A stretch of 64,000 bases of DNA from contig PNKZ01000004.1 in NCBI GenBank assembly GCA_013822735.1, positions 186,001 through 250,000 of the forward strand, given 5' to 3'. Below the pieces are notes generated by a model. It saw only the letters and a program-made list of their open reading frames with translations. It did not search any database and had not been told where the DNA came from. Shown piece after piece: positions 34,489-42,968 of this stretch. The position numbers and the translations under genes are program-made. The stretch comes from Pirellula sp. (GTDB taxonomy: Bacteria > Planctomycetota > Planctomycetia > Pirellulales > PNKZ01). How positions within the stretch are numbered: position 1 is the stretch's first letter; every line of letters starts with the position of its first letter.

Positions 34489-35529
34489 CTAAGGCTTGCG
34501 AGCAATCACGCGGACCGAGTCGTACTTGAGAGGAGCCGAGGCACGCCACGTCTGTGCCAGGAGTCGCCAAGCGCGGACCGCGGAATTACGAGGCCGTAGC
34601 GACTGCGCGTACATGTCGCCGCCGATCGCTTGCAAACGGCGATGAATTTCCTGCTCGTCGGCGATCCATTCGGAATGAAACTGACGCGTATAGCCGGTGA
34701 ACTCGACCGCTTCGATTTCCATGCCTGCCCGTCGGCAGACCTCTTGCAAGCTCTCAGGCGTAAAGAAGTTTAAGTGACGCGGAGCATCGAGCCAGCGCCA
34801 CGCGGCGCCCGCATTTCGCAAGCCCAAGCACGCGTTGTTCGGCGTTTCGACGAAAAAGCGGCCGCCGCTGCGCAGCAGTTTGGCCACATTCGCGGTCGCC
34901 GCCTGAGGATCGAGCACATGCTCCAGCACGTGCATCATGGTGATCGCATCGAACTGTGCGTCATCCCAATCCTCGGGTAGTTGTTCGGCCGAGCCTTGCA
35001 ATACGTTCAAACCGCCATTGCGAGCCGCACGACAAGCGTCGGCATCGGGATCCAAGCCGAGGACGTTATATCCGGCTGCCGCTACGCGACGAAGTAAGCC
35101 GCCGTTGCCGCAGCCGATGTCGCACACCGTGGAACCCGAAGGAACGCCGAATCGCGCCAAGTCACTCGAAGACAACTCGGCAAGATTGCCGTAATCCGCC
35201 TGCCAAGCCATTCGCATCAGCATTCGTTCGGCGAACGAACGTTTTGCGGCTTCGGAGCGGGGAGCGTGATGCGTGTAGTAATCGTCGACCGCGTAATGGT
35301 CCGCGAGGTCCGTCAAGTTCGGCCGGGGTTCGAGCGAGCCGTAAGCACAAGGGTCGCACCAAAACAATTGGAACGGCGCCGACGTCTTCGGACGGCGCCA
35401 GTCGCCCGGCAATTGCAACCAAGGACGCATCTCCTGATCGCACAGCGTGCAGCGATTCGACTCCGCTTTCAACGGAGAGTCAGTCGCATTCAATCCGGAG
35501 GGTTCCAATAGCATTTCGACGGGAGACAT
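34489..35529 (-). CDS. SAM-dependent methyltransferase with N-terminal zinc-ribbon-like segment
   Basis: 346 residues. Four cysteines (Cys27 and Cys30 in CTLCDQE, Cys58 and Cys61 in FWCDPCAYG) can form a zinc ribbon. The Rossmann methyltransferase core has VCDIGCGNGGLLRRVAAAGY (SAM motif I), VLGLDPDADAC, DAITMMHVLEHVLDP, and LLRSGGRFFVETPN. This arrangement is common in methyltransferases of sugar and cell-envelope pathways; target unknown. Cytoplasmic. It converges on the second DUF1080 gene with 12 bases between. Confidence 0.85.
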   Translation of the reverse strand: MSPVEMLLEPSGLNATDSPLKAESNRCTLCDQEMRPWLQLPGDWRRPKTSAPFQLFWCDPCAYGSLEPRPNLTDLADHYAVDDYYTHHAPRSEAAKRSFAERMLMRMAWQADYGNLAELSSSDLARFGVPSGSTVCDIGCGNGGLLRRVAAAGYNVLGLDPDADACRAARNGGLNVLQGSAEQLPEDWDDAQFDAITMMHVLEHVLDPQAATANVAKLLRSGGRFFVETPNNACLGLRNAGAAWRWLDAPRHLNFFTPESLQEVCRRAGMEIEAVEFTGYTRQFHSEWIADEQEIHRRLQAIGGDMYAQSLRPRNSAVRAWRLLAQTWRASAPLKYDSVRVIARKP

Positions 35530-35674
35530 CAGCTTATGACTACCAAGGTTGAAGGAGTGGCTGCATTTTGCCGGTATGCCTCAAGACTAATTCGCGACCT
35601 TGACACGATCATCGAAGAACGTGTCTTGGAGCCGTGAGCCGCCGAAAACTAATCGGAATCGCGCGTCACAATCG

Positions 35675-36793
35675 CTACGAGCGGCGTTTTCGCGCGGAGA
35701 CTACGACATATCCCTTCACCTCGCGGGCCTCGACGTTGTCGAACCGGCCGGGAAGGTTGTCTAGATACCACTCCGCGAACTTGGTGACCATCCAAAGTTT
35801 GCCGCCGATTCTTAGCGCCGAGTGCGCGGCCGCCGTGAACAGTTCCGCGATGCGGAAATTGGCGTAGTAAGGCGGATTGCCGAGCGCCACATCGAACGAG
35901 CCCGGCGCGCTCGATTGGCCGCCCGCTTCCAATCGCGCCGCGTATCGACCTGCCGCGCCGTTGCGCTCGGCGTTGGCCTGCGAGCATTCCACGGCACGAG
36001 CATGGGAATCGATTGCTTCGACCAGCACCTTCGAGCCGCGCGCCGTGGCGGCAAGTCCCACGGCTCCCCAACCGCAGCCGATGTCAAGCACACGATCGCC
36101 GTCGACTATTTCCATGGCGTCGATCAAGCGACGGGCTCCGGGATCGATGCGCCGATGCGAGAACACGCCGGGACGACTCTCGACCGTGAACAATCGCTCC
36201 CGATCGCGAAACGCAAACTCCGCTCGGTAGTCGCGCACGCGCGGCGGCGGGCCAGTGCGATGGACGGCATAGACGACGCCGCGCTCCAGCGCGTGGCGAC
36301 GGACTTTGCCGCCGAAGGACTGTAACACCTCCGCCATCCAGCTATCGCGTGGGTTATCCGTGGCGGCCAGAAGCAAGCCGCCGTCACGTAATGCGAGGAA
36401 CCCTTGCTGCAATTGATCGCGTGTCAGCTCCCCATCCCCCTGCGACGAGAGAGGGAGGCCCACGACATCGACGTTGGGAAGCGTGAAGTCGGGCTCGCAG
36501 CGAAGCGTTAAATTCGTCGGACGTTCCGTCGCCTCGCCGCCTGCGGCAATCTGCAGCATATGCAAATCGAGGAACGACCCGACCACTTCGGCCGTCGGAT
36601 ATTGCCGGGCGGCAAAGTCGGCCAGCTGTGCACGCCCGGGCGATGTGCACAAGACGCGCGCCGGCACGAGGTATCCGACTGCTGCGGGCCAAGCATCAAG
36701 CAGCAATTGCTCGCTCACCTTCGGCTTAAGTTGCGAGTTTTCGGCTTCGTGTTCGTCGGAGTTGTAATTGTCGGCATCAGGCGAGTCGTTCAT
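35675..36793 (-). CDS. Class I methyltransferase of the RsmC/RlmG (rRNA guanine-N2) type
   Basis: 372 residues from ATG 36793; a TTG at 36853 is in frame but less likely. Two methyltransferase-like halves are seen: a degenerate N-terminal half (AQLADFAARQYPTAEVVGSFLD, LAATDNPRDSW) and an active C-terminal half with VLDIGCGWGAVGLAATARG, EAIDSHARAVECSQAN and VALGNPPYYANFRIAEL. The NPPY motif marks exocyclic-nitrogen methylation, and this two-half plan is that of RsmC and RlmG, which methylate guanines of rRNA. Which rRNA position is modified is not decidable. Confidence 0.85.
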   Translation of the reverse strand: MNDSPDADNYNSDEHEAENSQLKPKVSEQLLLDAWPAAVGYLVPARVLCTSPGRAQLADFAARQYPTAEVVGSFLDLHMLQIAAGGEATERPTNLTLRCEPDFTLPNVDVVGLPLSSQGDGELTRDQLQQGFLALRDGGLLLAATDNPRDSWMAEVLQSFGGKVRRHALERGVVYAVHRTGPPPRVRDYRAEFAFRDRERLFTVESRPGVFSHRRIDPGARRLIDAMEIVDGDRVLDIGCGWGAVGLAATARGSKVLVEAIDSHARAVECSQANAERNGAAGRYAARLEAGGQSSAPGSFDVALGNPPYYANFRIAELFTAAAHSALRIGGKLWMVTKFAEWYLDNLPGRFDNVEAREVKGYVVVSARKRRS

Positions 36794-36844
36794 AGCGTGC
36801 AATATAGCGTGCCGGCAGAGGTTCGCCGGCAGTCCCTGCTCCCC

Positions 36845-36873
36845 TTCTTTCAAATCGCCCCGGCTGCTATAGT
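36845..36873 (+). promoter_or_regulatory. Possible promoter of the glycosyltransferase gene
   Basis: TATAGT at 36868-36873 with TTCTTT 17 bases upstream (36845-36850). The -10 is good and the -35 weak. It lies 62 bases before the GTG start of the glycosyltransferase gene. Confidence 0.3.
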
Positions 36874-36935
36874 CCGCCGCTCGCCCGACACTTGCTTGCT
36901 CGTACGGCCCCCGCTATCGGTCAAGGAGGACCGCA

Positions 36936-38045
36936 GTGAAGGTCTTGGCATTTTCCGAAGGCCCGAACCACGTTTGCTATCGATACCGAATCGAGGCGTT
37001 TGCGTGGGCGCTGGCCGATCGCGGCTGGACGCTGGAATCGCAGCCGCTCGCCCCGAATACGTTTGAGCGTAGCCCGCAACTTCGCGCCGCGCTGGAAGCC
37101 GACGTGGTGATCCTCCAACGCAAACTCTTGCCGCTGTGGCAACTGCATCGCCTGCGACGATACTCGCGCGTGTTGCTCTACGACTTCGACGACGCTCAAT
37201 TCTGTCGCGACAGCTATAGCCGCAAGTCTTCGGCTAGTTGGACGCGATTGGCCAACTTTTGGGCCACGATCTATGCCGCCGACGGCGTCGTCGCCGGGAA
37301 CGGCTTCCTGAAAGAGCAAGCCTCGGCCTATGTCGGCGCGGAAAAGGTGCATCTGATCCCGACTTGCGTCAACGCTGAAACGTATCCCACGGCACAACAT
37401 CAGCGTCGCGGCTCAGGCGTGCGCCTCGTTTGGATCGGACAACACAGCACGCTGCCGGGGCTCTACGTAGCCGACCCGTTGCTGGAGGAAGCAACTGCGC
37501 GAACGCCGGGCTTGGAGCTGCGCGTGGTCTGTAATCAGTTTCCGCATCTACACGGCATTTCTGTCGTGCCGCGTCAATGGTCGCAAGCCGGCGAGGCGAG
37601 CGAGTTGGCCGATGCGGATATCGGCATTAGCTTCTTGCCGGATGATGAATGGAGCCGCGGCAAATGCGGCTTGAAGGTGCTGCAATACATGGCGGCCGGC
37701 CTGCCGGTCGTAGCAAATCCCGTCGGCATGAATTGCGAAATGGTCGAACACGGAGTGACGGGCTTTCTGGCACGCACGCCCGCTGAGTGGGCCGATTCGA
37801 TCGAAGCTTTGAGTCAGAATCCGGAATTGCGACGGAAAATGGGGGCCGCCGGTCGGCAAGCCGCGGAAGGCCGGTTCGGCGTCGCGTGCTGGGCGCCCCG
37901 ATTCGCCGACCTGATCGAGCGCGTCTACCAAGAGACCATCGGCCGACCGCCGCAAGACGTACGGCGATTCGACCCTGCACATTTCGAACCTGCGCAACCT
38001 CACGAAGAGCACGACTTCGTCGGCTTTCCGGAGCGGCAAGCGTGA
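36936..38045 (+). CDS. Glycosyltransferase (GT-B, GT4-like)
   Basis: 369 residues from GTG 36936, supported by an AAGGAGGA ribosome site 8 bases upstream. The start KVLAFSEGPNHVCYRYRIEAF and the C-terminal pattern ISFLPDDEWSRGKCGLKVLQYMAAGLPVV, where a Lys and a Glu-like loop contact the nucleotide sugar, then GMNCEMVEHGVTGFLA, fit a GT-B retaining enzyme. Donor and acceptor are not predictable. The stop overlaps the next gene's start (GTGA), so the two are translationally coupled. Confidence 0.88.
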   Translation: MKVLAFSEGPNHVCYRYRIEAFAWALADRGWTLESQPLAPNTFERSPQLRAALEADVVILQRKLLPLWQLHRLRRYSRVLLYDFDDAQFCRDSYSRKSSASWTRLANFWATIYAADGVVAGNGFLKEQASAYVGAEKVHLIPTCVNAETYPTAQHQRRGSGVRLVWIGQHSTLPGLYVADPLLEEATARTPGLELRVVCNQFPHLHGISVVPRQWSQAGEASELADADIGISFLPDDEWSRGKCGLKVLQYMAAGLPVVANPVGMNCEMVEHGVTGFLARTPAEWADSIEALSQNPELRRKMGAAGRQAAEGRFGVACWAPRFADLIERVYQETIGRPPQDVRRFDPAHFEPAQPHEEHDFVGFPERQA

Positions 38046-38917
38046 CGCGACGGTGCTTTTCTCCGTCGCCGATCGGTACCATCCGCCCTGCGGGTTCGGG
38101 CGCCGAACACCGTTTGCCGAAGTTCTCGCGCAGAGGATTCTTAGGCGCGGTCGCCGCTATGATCGGCGGCTGCCGGGCGCTCCACGAGCGCAAGCTCCCG
38201 CTGGCCGATCAACCGCAAGCGGAGTACGACCAACTCGTCATTCACAGTACGTTGGAGCTCCCGTCGCAGCACCGATTGCTGGAGGAACTGCGCCTGCTGC
38301 GGACCGATCTCCTGCAAACCTTAGCGCTGCGGGCTTCGAACGAGCCGATTCACGTCTATCTCTTTGAGACGGAGCAAAAGTTCGATGAGTTCATGCGTAG
38401 TAGCCATCCGAACTTTCCGCTGCGCCGTGCGTTCTTCGTCGAAAGCGATACCCGGCTGAGCGTGTTTGCCTTCTGGGGCGACCGTGTGGCGGAGGATCTC
38501 CGACACGAAACATCACACGGCTATTTGCATTCGGTCATGCGCAATATTCCTCTTTGGCTCGACGAAGGAATTGCAGAGTATTTTGAAGTGCCGCGGGGTA
38601 CCGGGGGACTAAACTTGCCGCACGGCCAGCAACTGCTCACGATGCTCATGACGCAAGGCTGGCGTCCGAATATGGCCCGGCTCGAATCGCTCACGGCGGT
38701 CGGCGAGATGCGCCAGGAGGACTACGCCGAGAGTTGGGCCTGGGTCCATTGGCTCCTGCACACCGAGCCGGAGCGCCGGATCCTGCTGCAACAGTTTTTG
38801 CAGTCGATCCGCTCACAGGCCGTTTACCTGCCGCTTTCGGCGGCCGTGAAATCGGGCACGCCCGATGCCGAGCACAAGCTGTGCGATCATCTCTTTGCAC
38901 TCTGCAGCACGAAATAG
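38042..38917 (+). CDS. Tat-exported HExxH (gluzincin-like) lipoprotein
   Basis: About 291 residues from GTG 38042, which overlaps the glycosyltransferase stop by four bases. The N-terminus holds a twin-arginine motif (FSRRGFLGAVAAM) followed by IGGC, a lipobox, so it is likely a folded protein exported by Tat and lipid-anchored. The zinc site is RHETSHGYLHSV with His155-Glu156-X-X-His159, then IPLWLDEGIAEYFEVP, the third ligand Glu typical of DUF1570/peptidase-MA-like gluzincins. Probable role: cell-envelope metallopeptidase. The coupling with a glycosyltransferase suggests that it acts on a glycosylated or envelope target. Confidence 0.8.
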   Translation: MTRRCFSPSPIGTIRPAGSGAEHRLPKFSRRGFLGAVAAMIGGCRALHERKLPLADQPQAEYDQLVIHSTLELPSQHRLLEELRLLRTDLLQTLALRASNEPIHVYLFETEQKFDEFMRSSHPNFPLRRAFFVESDTRLSVFAFWGDRVAEDLRHETSHGYLHSVMRNIPLWLDEGIAEYFEVPRGTGGLNLPHGQQLLTMLMTQGWRPNMARLESLTAVGEMRQEDYAESWAWVHWLLHTEPERRILLQQFLQSIRSQAVYLPLSAAVKSGTPDAEHKLCDHLFALCSTK

Positions 38918-39073
38918 CGTCGTGCGGCACGAAGTCGCGGCCGGCCAAAAGTTGGCTTGCGAATCGACGTAGGCAGCGGTAGTTTTGCGCGTGGGACCGT
39001 GCGCCCCGCGATCTTTGACAATTTGACGATGTTGCCGCCTCGCGGTCGACGTAACTAGTCGAACGCGGATACG

Positions 39074-39209
39074 ACTTACGTCGACGGCATTTTTGCCGGT
39101 GCGCAGATTCCGCAGGTTTATCTACGCACATGTCAAAAAACGGGGGGGAGGGGGTGCGCAGATAACTGCGACTTATCTGCGCACGGCGAAACGGACCGTC
39201 GACGTAAGT
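39074..39209. repeat. Nested inverted-repeat element between convergent genes
   Basis: Outer arms are a perfect 14-base inverted repeat, 39074-39087 and 39196-39209 (ACTTACGTCGACGG). Inside are two hairpins: 39099-39108 with 39120-39129 (one mismatch), and a perfect 12-base pair 39154-39165 with 39173-39184 (GTGCGCAGATAA) with a 7-base loop. Another GTCGACGTAA copy lies at 39045-39054. A poly-purine run follows the first hairpin (CGGGGGGGAGGGGG, 39141-39154). No target-site duplication is seen. The whole fills the gap between two genes that converge (38918-39252). It could be a transcription barrier, REP-like element or miniature mobile remnant. Confidence 0.75.
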
Positions 39210-39252
39210 GGGGAATGTGTGATGCGACTTACGACGATCTGCCGCCGGGAAA

Positions 39253-39804
39253 CTAATTCGCCCGCAGGTCGGGAGGAATCTCGCGGATCTTCAGAACGTC
39301 GATAATCTCGCGTCCTTTGAGTTCGCGCATTACTTTGTCCCACAAATCGGTTTCGGTCGAGAACGCGTGTTGCGCCGTCGCGGGCAAGATGTGCCAAGAT
39401 TCTTCCGCGAGTTCGGCTTCGAGTTGGCCCTCGCTCCAGCCGGCGAATCCGGCGAAGAAGCGAACCAGTCGATCAGGTTCGGCCGCCAATTGCTCTAACG
39501 CGCCCCGATCGGTGGAGAAATGCAGCCCGAGTGCGACTTCGCTTTCGCCCAGATCGGCTTGATCGTGCACCGCCATGAGCGGGCCCTCACATGGTCCGCC
39601 GAGATAGATGAGGTCGTTCCGTCGACACGGTGCTTCGCTTACCTGATTCCAGACCTGCGGCAGATGAACGTCGAGCGGGCGATTCAGCACCAAGCCGAGC
39701 GCCCCTTCGACGTTGTGCTTTACCATCAACACGACGGAGTGAAAGAAGTTCGGGTCGCGCAATTCCGGCGAGGCGATCAGAAGCTTGCCTTGCAGCGATT
39801 CCAT
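39253..39804 (-). CDS. YqgE/AlgH family protein
   Basis: 183 residues, usual length. The family pattern is clear: LQGKLLIASPELRDPNFFHS, VVLMVKHNVEGALGLVLNRPL, LIYLGGPCEGPLMAVHD, VRFFAGFAGWSEGQLEAELA and ESWHILPAT. The function is unsettled; AlgH influences alginate and virulence gene expression in Pseudomonas. Cytoplasmic. The next gene upstream on the same strand is an EamA transporter whose stop is 36 bases before this start. Confidence 0.95.
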   Translation of the reverse strand: MESLQGKLLIASPELRDPNFFHSVVLMVKHNVEGALGLVLNRPLDVHLPQVWNQVSEAPCRRNDLIYLGGPCEGPLMAVHDQADLGESEVALGLHFSTDRGALEQLAAEPDRLVRFFAGFAGWSEGQLEAELAEESWHILPATAQHAFSTETDLWDKVMRELKGREIIDVLKIREIPPDLRAN

Positions 39805-39839
39805 CTAGTCTTCTCGTTGGTGCGCTTGGAACAACGCAA

Positions 39840-40802
39840 TCACTCCATAACGTCGGCCGGTCCGGGAGGAACGCGCGCCGCGCGCGATACTTCGCCGCGA
39901 AGCAGCATCCAAGCCGTGGGGACGATGATCAACATCATGCCGGCCAGCGAGTTCCATTGGAAGGCGCGCCCGAGAAAGCAAAGTTCGAAAACGTAGCAAA
40001 ACACGACTTGGCTCAAAGCCACGACTGCCACGCGCGAAGCCGGACCGGCGGCAAACGCTTTGGTGAGAAAGATTTGCCCTACCGAGGCCGACAGGCCCAG
40101 TGCGATCAGCAACAGCCACGTCGTGGGGGCGAGCGACGTAAAGTGCTCTTGCTGCGTGCCTGCGGTCGTCATCAAGGCCAAGCAAAAGCAGGTCGCCACA
40201 CCTGAAAAGTGCACAACGATCGTTTGCGACGGAATGCGTTGTAGCAGATTAAGACCGATCACGACTCCGGCGCTTAGGACGGAACTGATTCCCGCAGTGA
40301 TCAGCCCGCCGATCCGGTCGGCCCCGGCAACGGCCGCCCCCTGCTCTCCTTGATTAATCAGCGCAGCCCCGGCCACGCTGCACACGACGGCCGGCCACAC
40401 CTCGAAGCTCGGCCGCTCACCGAGTATCGGCCAGGAAAGAATGGCGACCCAAATCGGAAACATATTCGTGATGACCACGACGTCGGACGCAGGCAAATTT
40501 TTGAAGGCGTAAAACGTGCACATCAGGCTTATGCTGCCGAAGATGCTGCGGAGCCAAAGCGTGCCGGGCTTCCAGAAGACCAGCGGAATGCCGCGCGACT
40601 TCGCGAGCGTAAACGTGAAGACGAAGGCGAAGGAGGTGCGAGCCAGTGCGACGACCGTCCAATGGCACCCGTGGTTGAGCGCATGGGCAAGTTCCGACAT
40701 GACCGTAAAGGCGGCGGCGCCCGTCAGCATCCAAAGATAGGGGAGCACCGCGACCGGCCGCCTTCCGAAAACGCGTTCCTTGGAGCACGTCTCTATAAAC
40801 AC
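39840..40802 (-). CDS. EamA/DMT-family transporter
   Basis: 320 residues with about ten hydrophobic segments in two EamA repeats: YLWMLTGAAAFTVMSELAHAL, ARTSFAFVFTFTLAKSRGIPL, SIFGSISLMCTFYAFKNLPA and SDVVVITNMFPIWVAILSWPIL in the first half, and GLSASVGQIFLTKAFAAGPASRVAVVALSQVVFCYVFE in the second. Drug/metabolite exporters of this class carry amino acids or other small molecules; substrate unknown. It precedes YqgE on the same strand. Confidence 0.9.
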   Translation of the reverse strand: MFIETCSKERVFGRRPVAVLPYLWMLTGAAAFTVMSELAHALNHGCHWTVVALARTSFAFVFTFTLAKSRGIPLVFWKPGTLWLRSIFGSISLMCTFYAFKNLPASDVVVITNMFPIWVAILSWPILGERPSFEVWPAVVCSVAGAALINQGEQGAAVAGADRIGGLITAGISSVLSAGVVIGLNLLQRIPSQTIVVHFSGVATCFCLALMTTAGTQQEHFTSLAPTTWLLLIALGLSASVGQIFLTKAFAAGPASRVAVVALSQVVFCYVFELCFLGRAFQWNSLAGMMLIIVPTAWMLLRGEVSRAARVPPGPADVME

Positions 40803-41133
40803 AGAGCCGCGAACCCGGCCCGCTGGGGAGCGTCAATTATTCCGATAACGCAGGGGAGCGACAACCGCCGCCGCATGATGGTTCGCGGCTTGCGTCGCGG
40901 GTTACTTCGTCGCCTCGCGTCAGCGCGGTTGCCCTAGGTATCCGCATTGCGACCCCGGCGACGACGGCTTGCATTGACGATTGCCGAGAATTCGCACGCT
41001 TTCCGCCCCTGGTTCAGGCCGGCCTGGGGTTGTCGCCGGCCGAAAGTTTGGTAATTTAGTGGTTTCTCATTTGCGGCACGGCCGTCGCCCTGGGCAACCG
41101 GAGTCGGCGTTTGCGTCGCATTCGAGAATATGC
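40803..41133. other. Gap before tRNA-Arg without a convincing gene
   Basis: No gene is recognised in these about 330 bases. Open frames on both strands look like chance. TTGTCG at 41030-41035 and TAATTT at 41052-41057 are 16 bases apart and could be a weak promoter for the tRNA, but the match is poor. Confidence 0.35.
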
Positions 41134-41150
41134 ACGAGCCCATGGCTCGT
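41134..41150 (+). other. Hairpin in the leader of tRNA-Arg
   Basis: A perfect seven-base stem ACGAGCC / GGCTCGT with loop CAT ends three bases before the mature tRNA 5' end at 41154. It would form a stem just upstream of the RNase P cut site in the precursor. A chance palindrome is the alternative. Confidence 0.4.
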
Positions 41151-41153
41151 CGG

Positions 41154-41227
<74 letters not shown>

Positions 41228-41243
41228 CTTTCTATAAAATGCG

Positions 41244-41290
41244 AAGCCTCGGACGATTGCGGATTATTCCGCGGTGGCCCGAGGCTTTTT
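41244..41290 (+). terminator. Rho-independent terminator of tRNA-Arg
   Basis: AAGCCTCGG (41244-41252) pairs with CCGAGGCTT (41279-41287), followed by a T run to 41290. An inner stem GCGGA/TCCGC (41259-41263 with 41268-41272) sits in the loop. It lies 17 bases after the tRNA 3' end. Confidence 0.9.
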
Positions 41291-41483
41291 GCGTTAGTCG
41301 TTCACTTGGCTTGTAGAACGGGCTGCCTCGCCGCGCTAACTCTTGGTTCTAAGCACGCCGAACCGACTTCCGAAGTAATAGGACCGGCCAAATCTGACGA
41401 CGGCGGTTGATACAATAGCAGCCGCCAGAAGTTCGGGGCTCTCCCAAGCTCAAGCGAGAAGTGTCGTCTGAGGCGACTGGAAT

Positions 41484-42917
41484 ATGAACGCACGATTTTC
41501 TGCGGCGCTCGTGCTCTCGTTACTCATCACCTCCCCCGCGACGGCCGCGGAGCGATCGCCGAACGTCGTCGTCGTACTGCTCGACAATCTCGGCCAAGAG
41601 TGGCTCGGCTGCTACGGAAGCGAATCCGGCAAGACGCCGCATATCGATCGCCTCGCGGCAGAAGGCGTGCGCGCCGAGCATTGTTATACGCCTCCAGTTT
41701 GCGGACCGAGCCGCATCGTGCTGCTTACCGGCCGCTATCCGTTTCGAACCGGCTACACTTTGCATCATGATGCCGGTCTCTACGGCGGCGGCGGCCTTGA
41801 TCCGGTACGCGATCTCATCTTCCCCAACGTGTTTCATGAGGCCGGATTTGCGACCGGCATCTTCGGCAAGTGGCAAGTCAACGATCTGTATGCCGAGCCC
41901 GATGCACTCCGGCGGCACGGCTTCGACACACATGTCGTTTGGCCCGATGCGCTTGATGTCGCGAAAATGGACGATGCTCAATGGGCACGCTGGCATAAGG
42001 CGATTGCCGAACACGACGTGTCAACGACGCAAGCAATGTTGCCGCTGAGCGAGAGTCGCTACTGGGACCCGGTCGTGCTGCGCGAAGGCAAGCGCGAAGT
42101 GCTCAGCGGGCGTTATGGTCCCGACGTCTTCCAAGAGGCGGCGTTCGCTTTTCTGCAAGCGAATCGAGAAAAGCCGTTCCTGCTCTACTGTCCCATGGTG
42201 CTGACGCACGGGCAATCGTTCCATGAACCCGTCGTGCCCACGCCGGACAATCGAAGCACGAATCGCCCGCACGAAGCGATTTATGCCGACATGGTAAGCT
42301 ATGCCGACAAACTAGTCGGGGCGCTCATCGCAGAACTGGAACGACTCGACTTACGTAAGAACACGATCGTCGTCCTGGCAACCGATAACGGTAGCGAAAG
42401 CCGTCTGACGGCACGCAGAAGCGGTCGTGAGGTAAACGGAGGCCTCTATAGTTTGACGGAAGCGGGAATCGACGTCGGGTTGATATTCAACTGCCCGGAA
42501 CTCATTCCGGGCGGTCGAACAATCCCGCTCGCCGACTTCACCGATATTTTCCCCACGCTCTGCGCATTCGCCGATGTGCCGCTGCCGACCGGCCGCGAGT
42601 TTGACGGCCGCTCGCTGGCGCCGTATCTACAAGCCAGTGAGGGAGCGAAGACGCCGCGCGAATGGATATTCTGCCAGTACCACATTCGCAGAACTGTTCG
42701 CGATGAACAATTCAAGCTCTACTCGACGGGCGAGTTGTACGATGTGAGCCGAGACCCTGCGGAATTGCAAAACCTTATTGCGAGTGACGATTCGCGAGCC
42801 GGGGCGGCAAGAAAGCGATTGCAAGCAGTGCTTGATTCGCTCCCGCCCGATTCGCCGCCGCCGTTCAAGTTGCGTAGTCAAAGCGCTTTCAAACTCGAAA
42901 GCGAAGGGAAGCTCTAA
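41484..42917 (+). CDS. Secreted type I sulfatase (first of two)
   Basis: 477 residues with a signal peptide (about 1-22). The formylglycine motif is CGPSRIVLLTGRYP with Cys73, the Cys-X-Pro-Ser-Arg form that is oxidised to the catalytic aldehyde. GKTPHIDRLAAEGV and SYADKLVGALIAELERLDL are family segments, and VVLATDNGSES is the late metal-ligand region. The first metal pair reads LLDNLGQ, with Asn35 where an Asp is usual. It probably removes sulfate from a polysaccharide outside the cell; activation needs a formylglycine-generating enzyme not in this window. It opens a cluster with a serine hydrolase, a sulfotransferase and a second sulfatase. Confidence 0.92.
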   Translation: MNARFSAALVLSLLITSPATAAERSPNVVVVLLDNLGQEWLGCYGSESGKTPHIDRLAAEGVRAEHCYTPPVCGPSRIVLLTGRYPFRTGYTLHHDAGLYGGGGLDPVRDLIFPNVFHEAGFATGIFGKWQVNDLYAEPDALRRHGFDTHVVWPDALDVAKMDDAQWARWHKAIAEHDVSTTQAMLPLSESRYWDPVVLREGKREVLSGRYGPDVFQEAAFAFLQANREKPFLLYCPMVLTHGQSFHEPVVPTPDNRSTNRPHEAIYADMVSYADKLVGALIAELERLDLRKNTIVVLATDNGSESRLTARRSGREVNGGLYSLTEAGIDVGLIFNCPELIPGGRTIPLADFTDIFPTLCAFADVPLPTGREFDGRSLAPYLQASEGAKTPREWIFCQYHIRRTVRDEQFKLYSTGELYDVSRDPAELQNLIASDDSRAGAARKRLQAVLDSLPPDSPPPFKLRSQSAFKLESEGKL

Positions 42918-42968
42918 GAATCGTCTCGCACCGCCATTCGTTGCAAAATACGACACTTAGGGCAGTCC

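Noticed and set aside
37787-38041. Upstream extension of the HExxH lipoprotein frame into the glycosyltransferase gene
   Set aside because: The Tat signal and coupling GTG at 38042 explain the start; the earlier part is a shadow of the glycosyltransferase codons.
39074-39209. Inverted-repeat region as an insertion sequence
   Set aside because: There is no transposase, no target-site duplication, and the total is only 136 bases. It is reported as a repeat element, not as a mobile element.
41030-41057. Possible promoter TTGTCG-16-TAATTT before tRNA-Arg
   Set aside because: The -10 matches only three of six positions and the leader would be nearly 100 bases, so it is not called.
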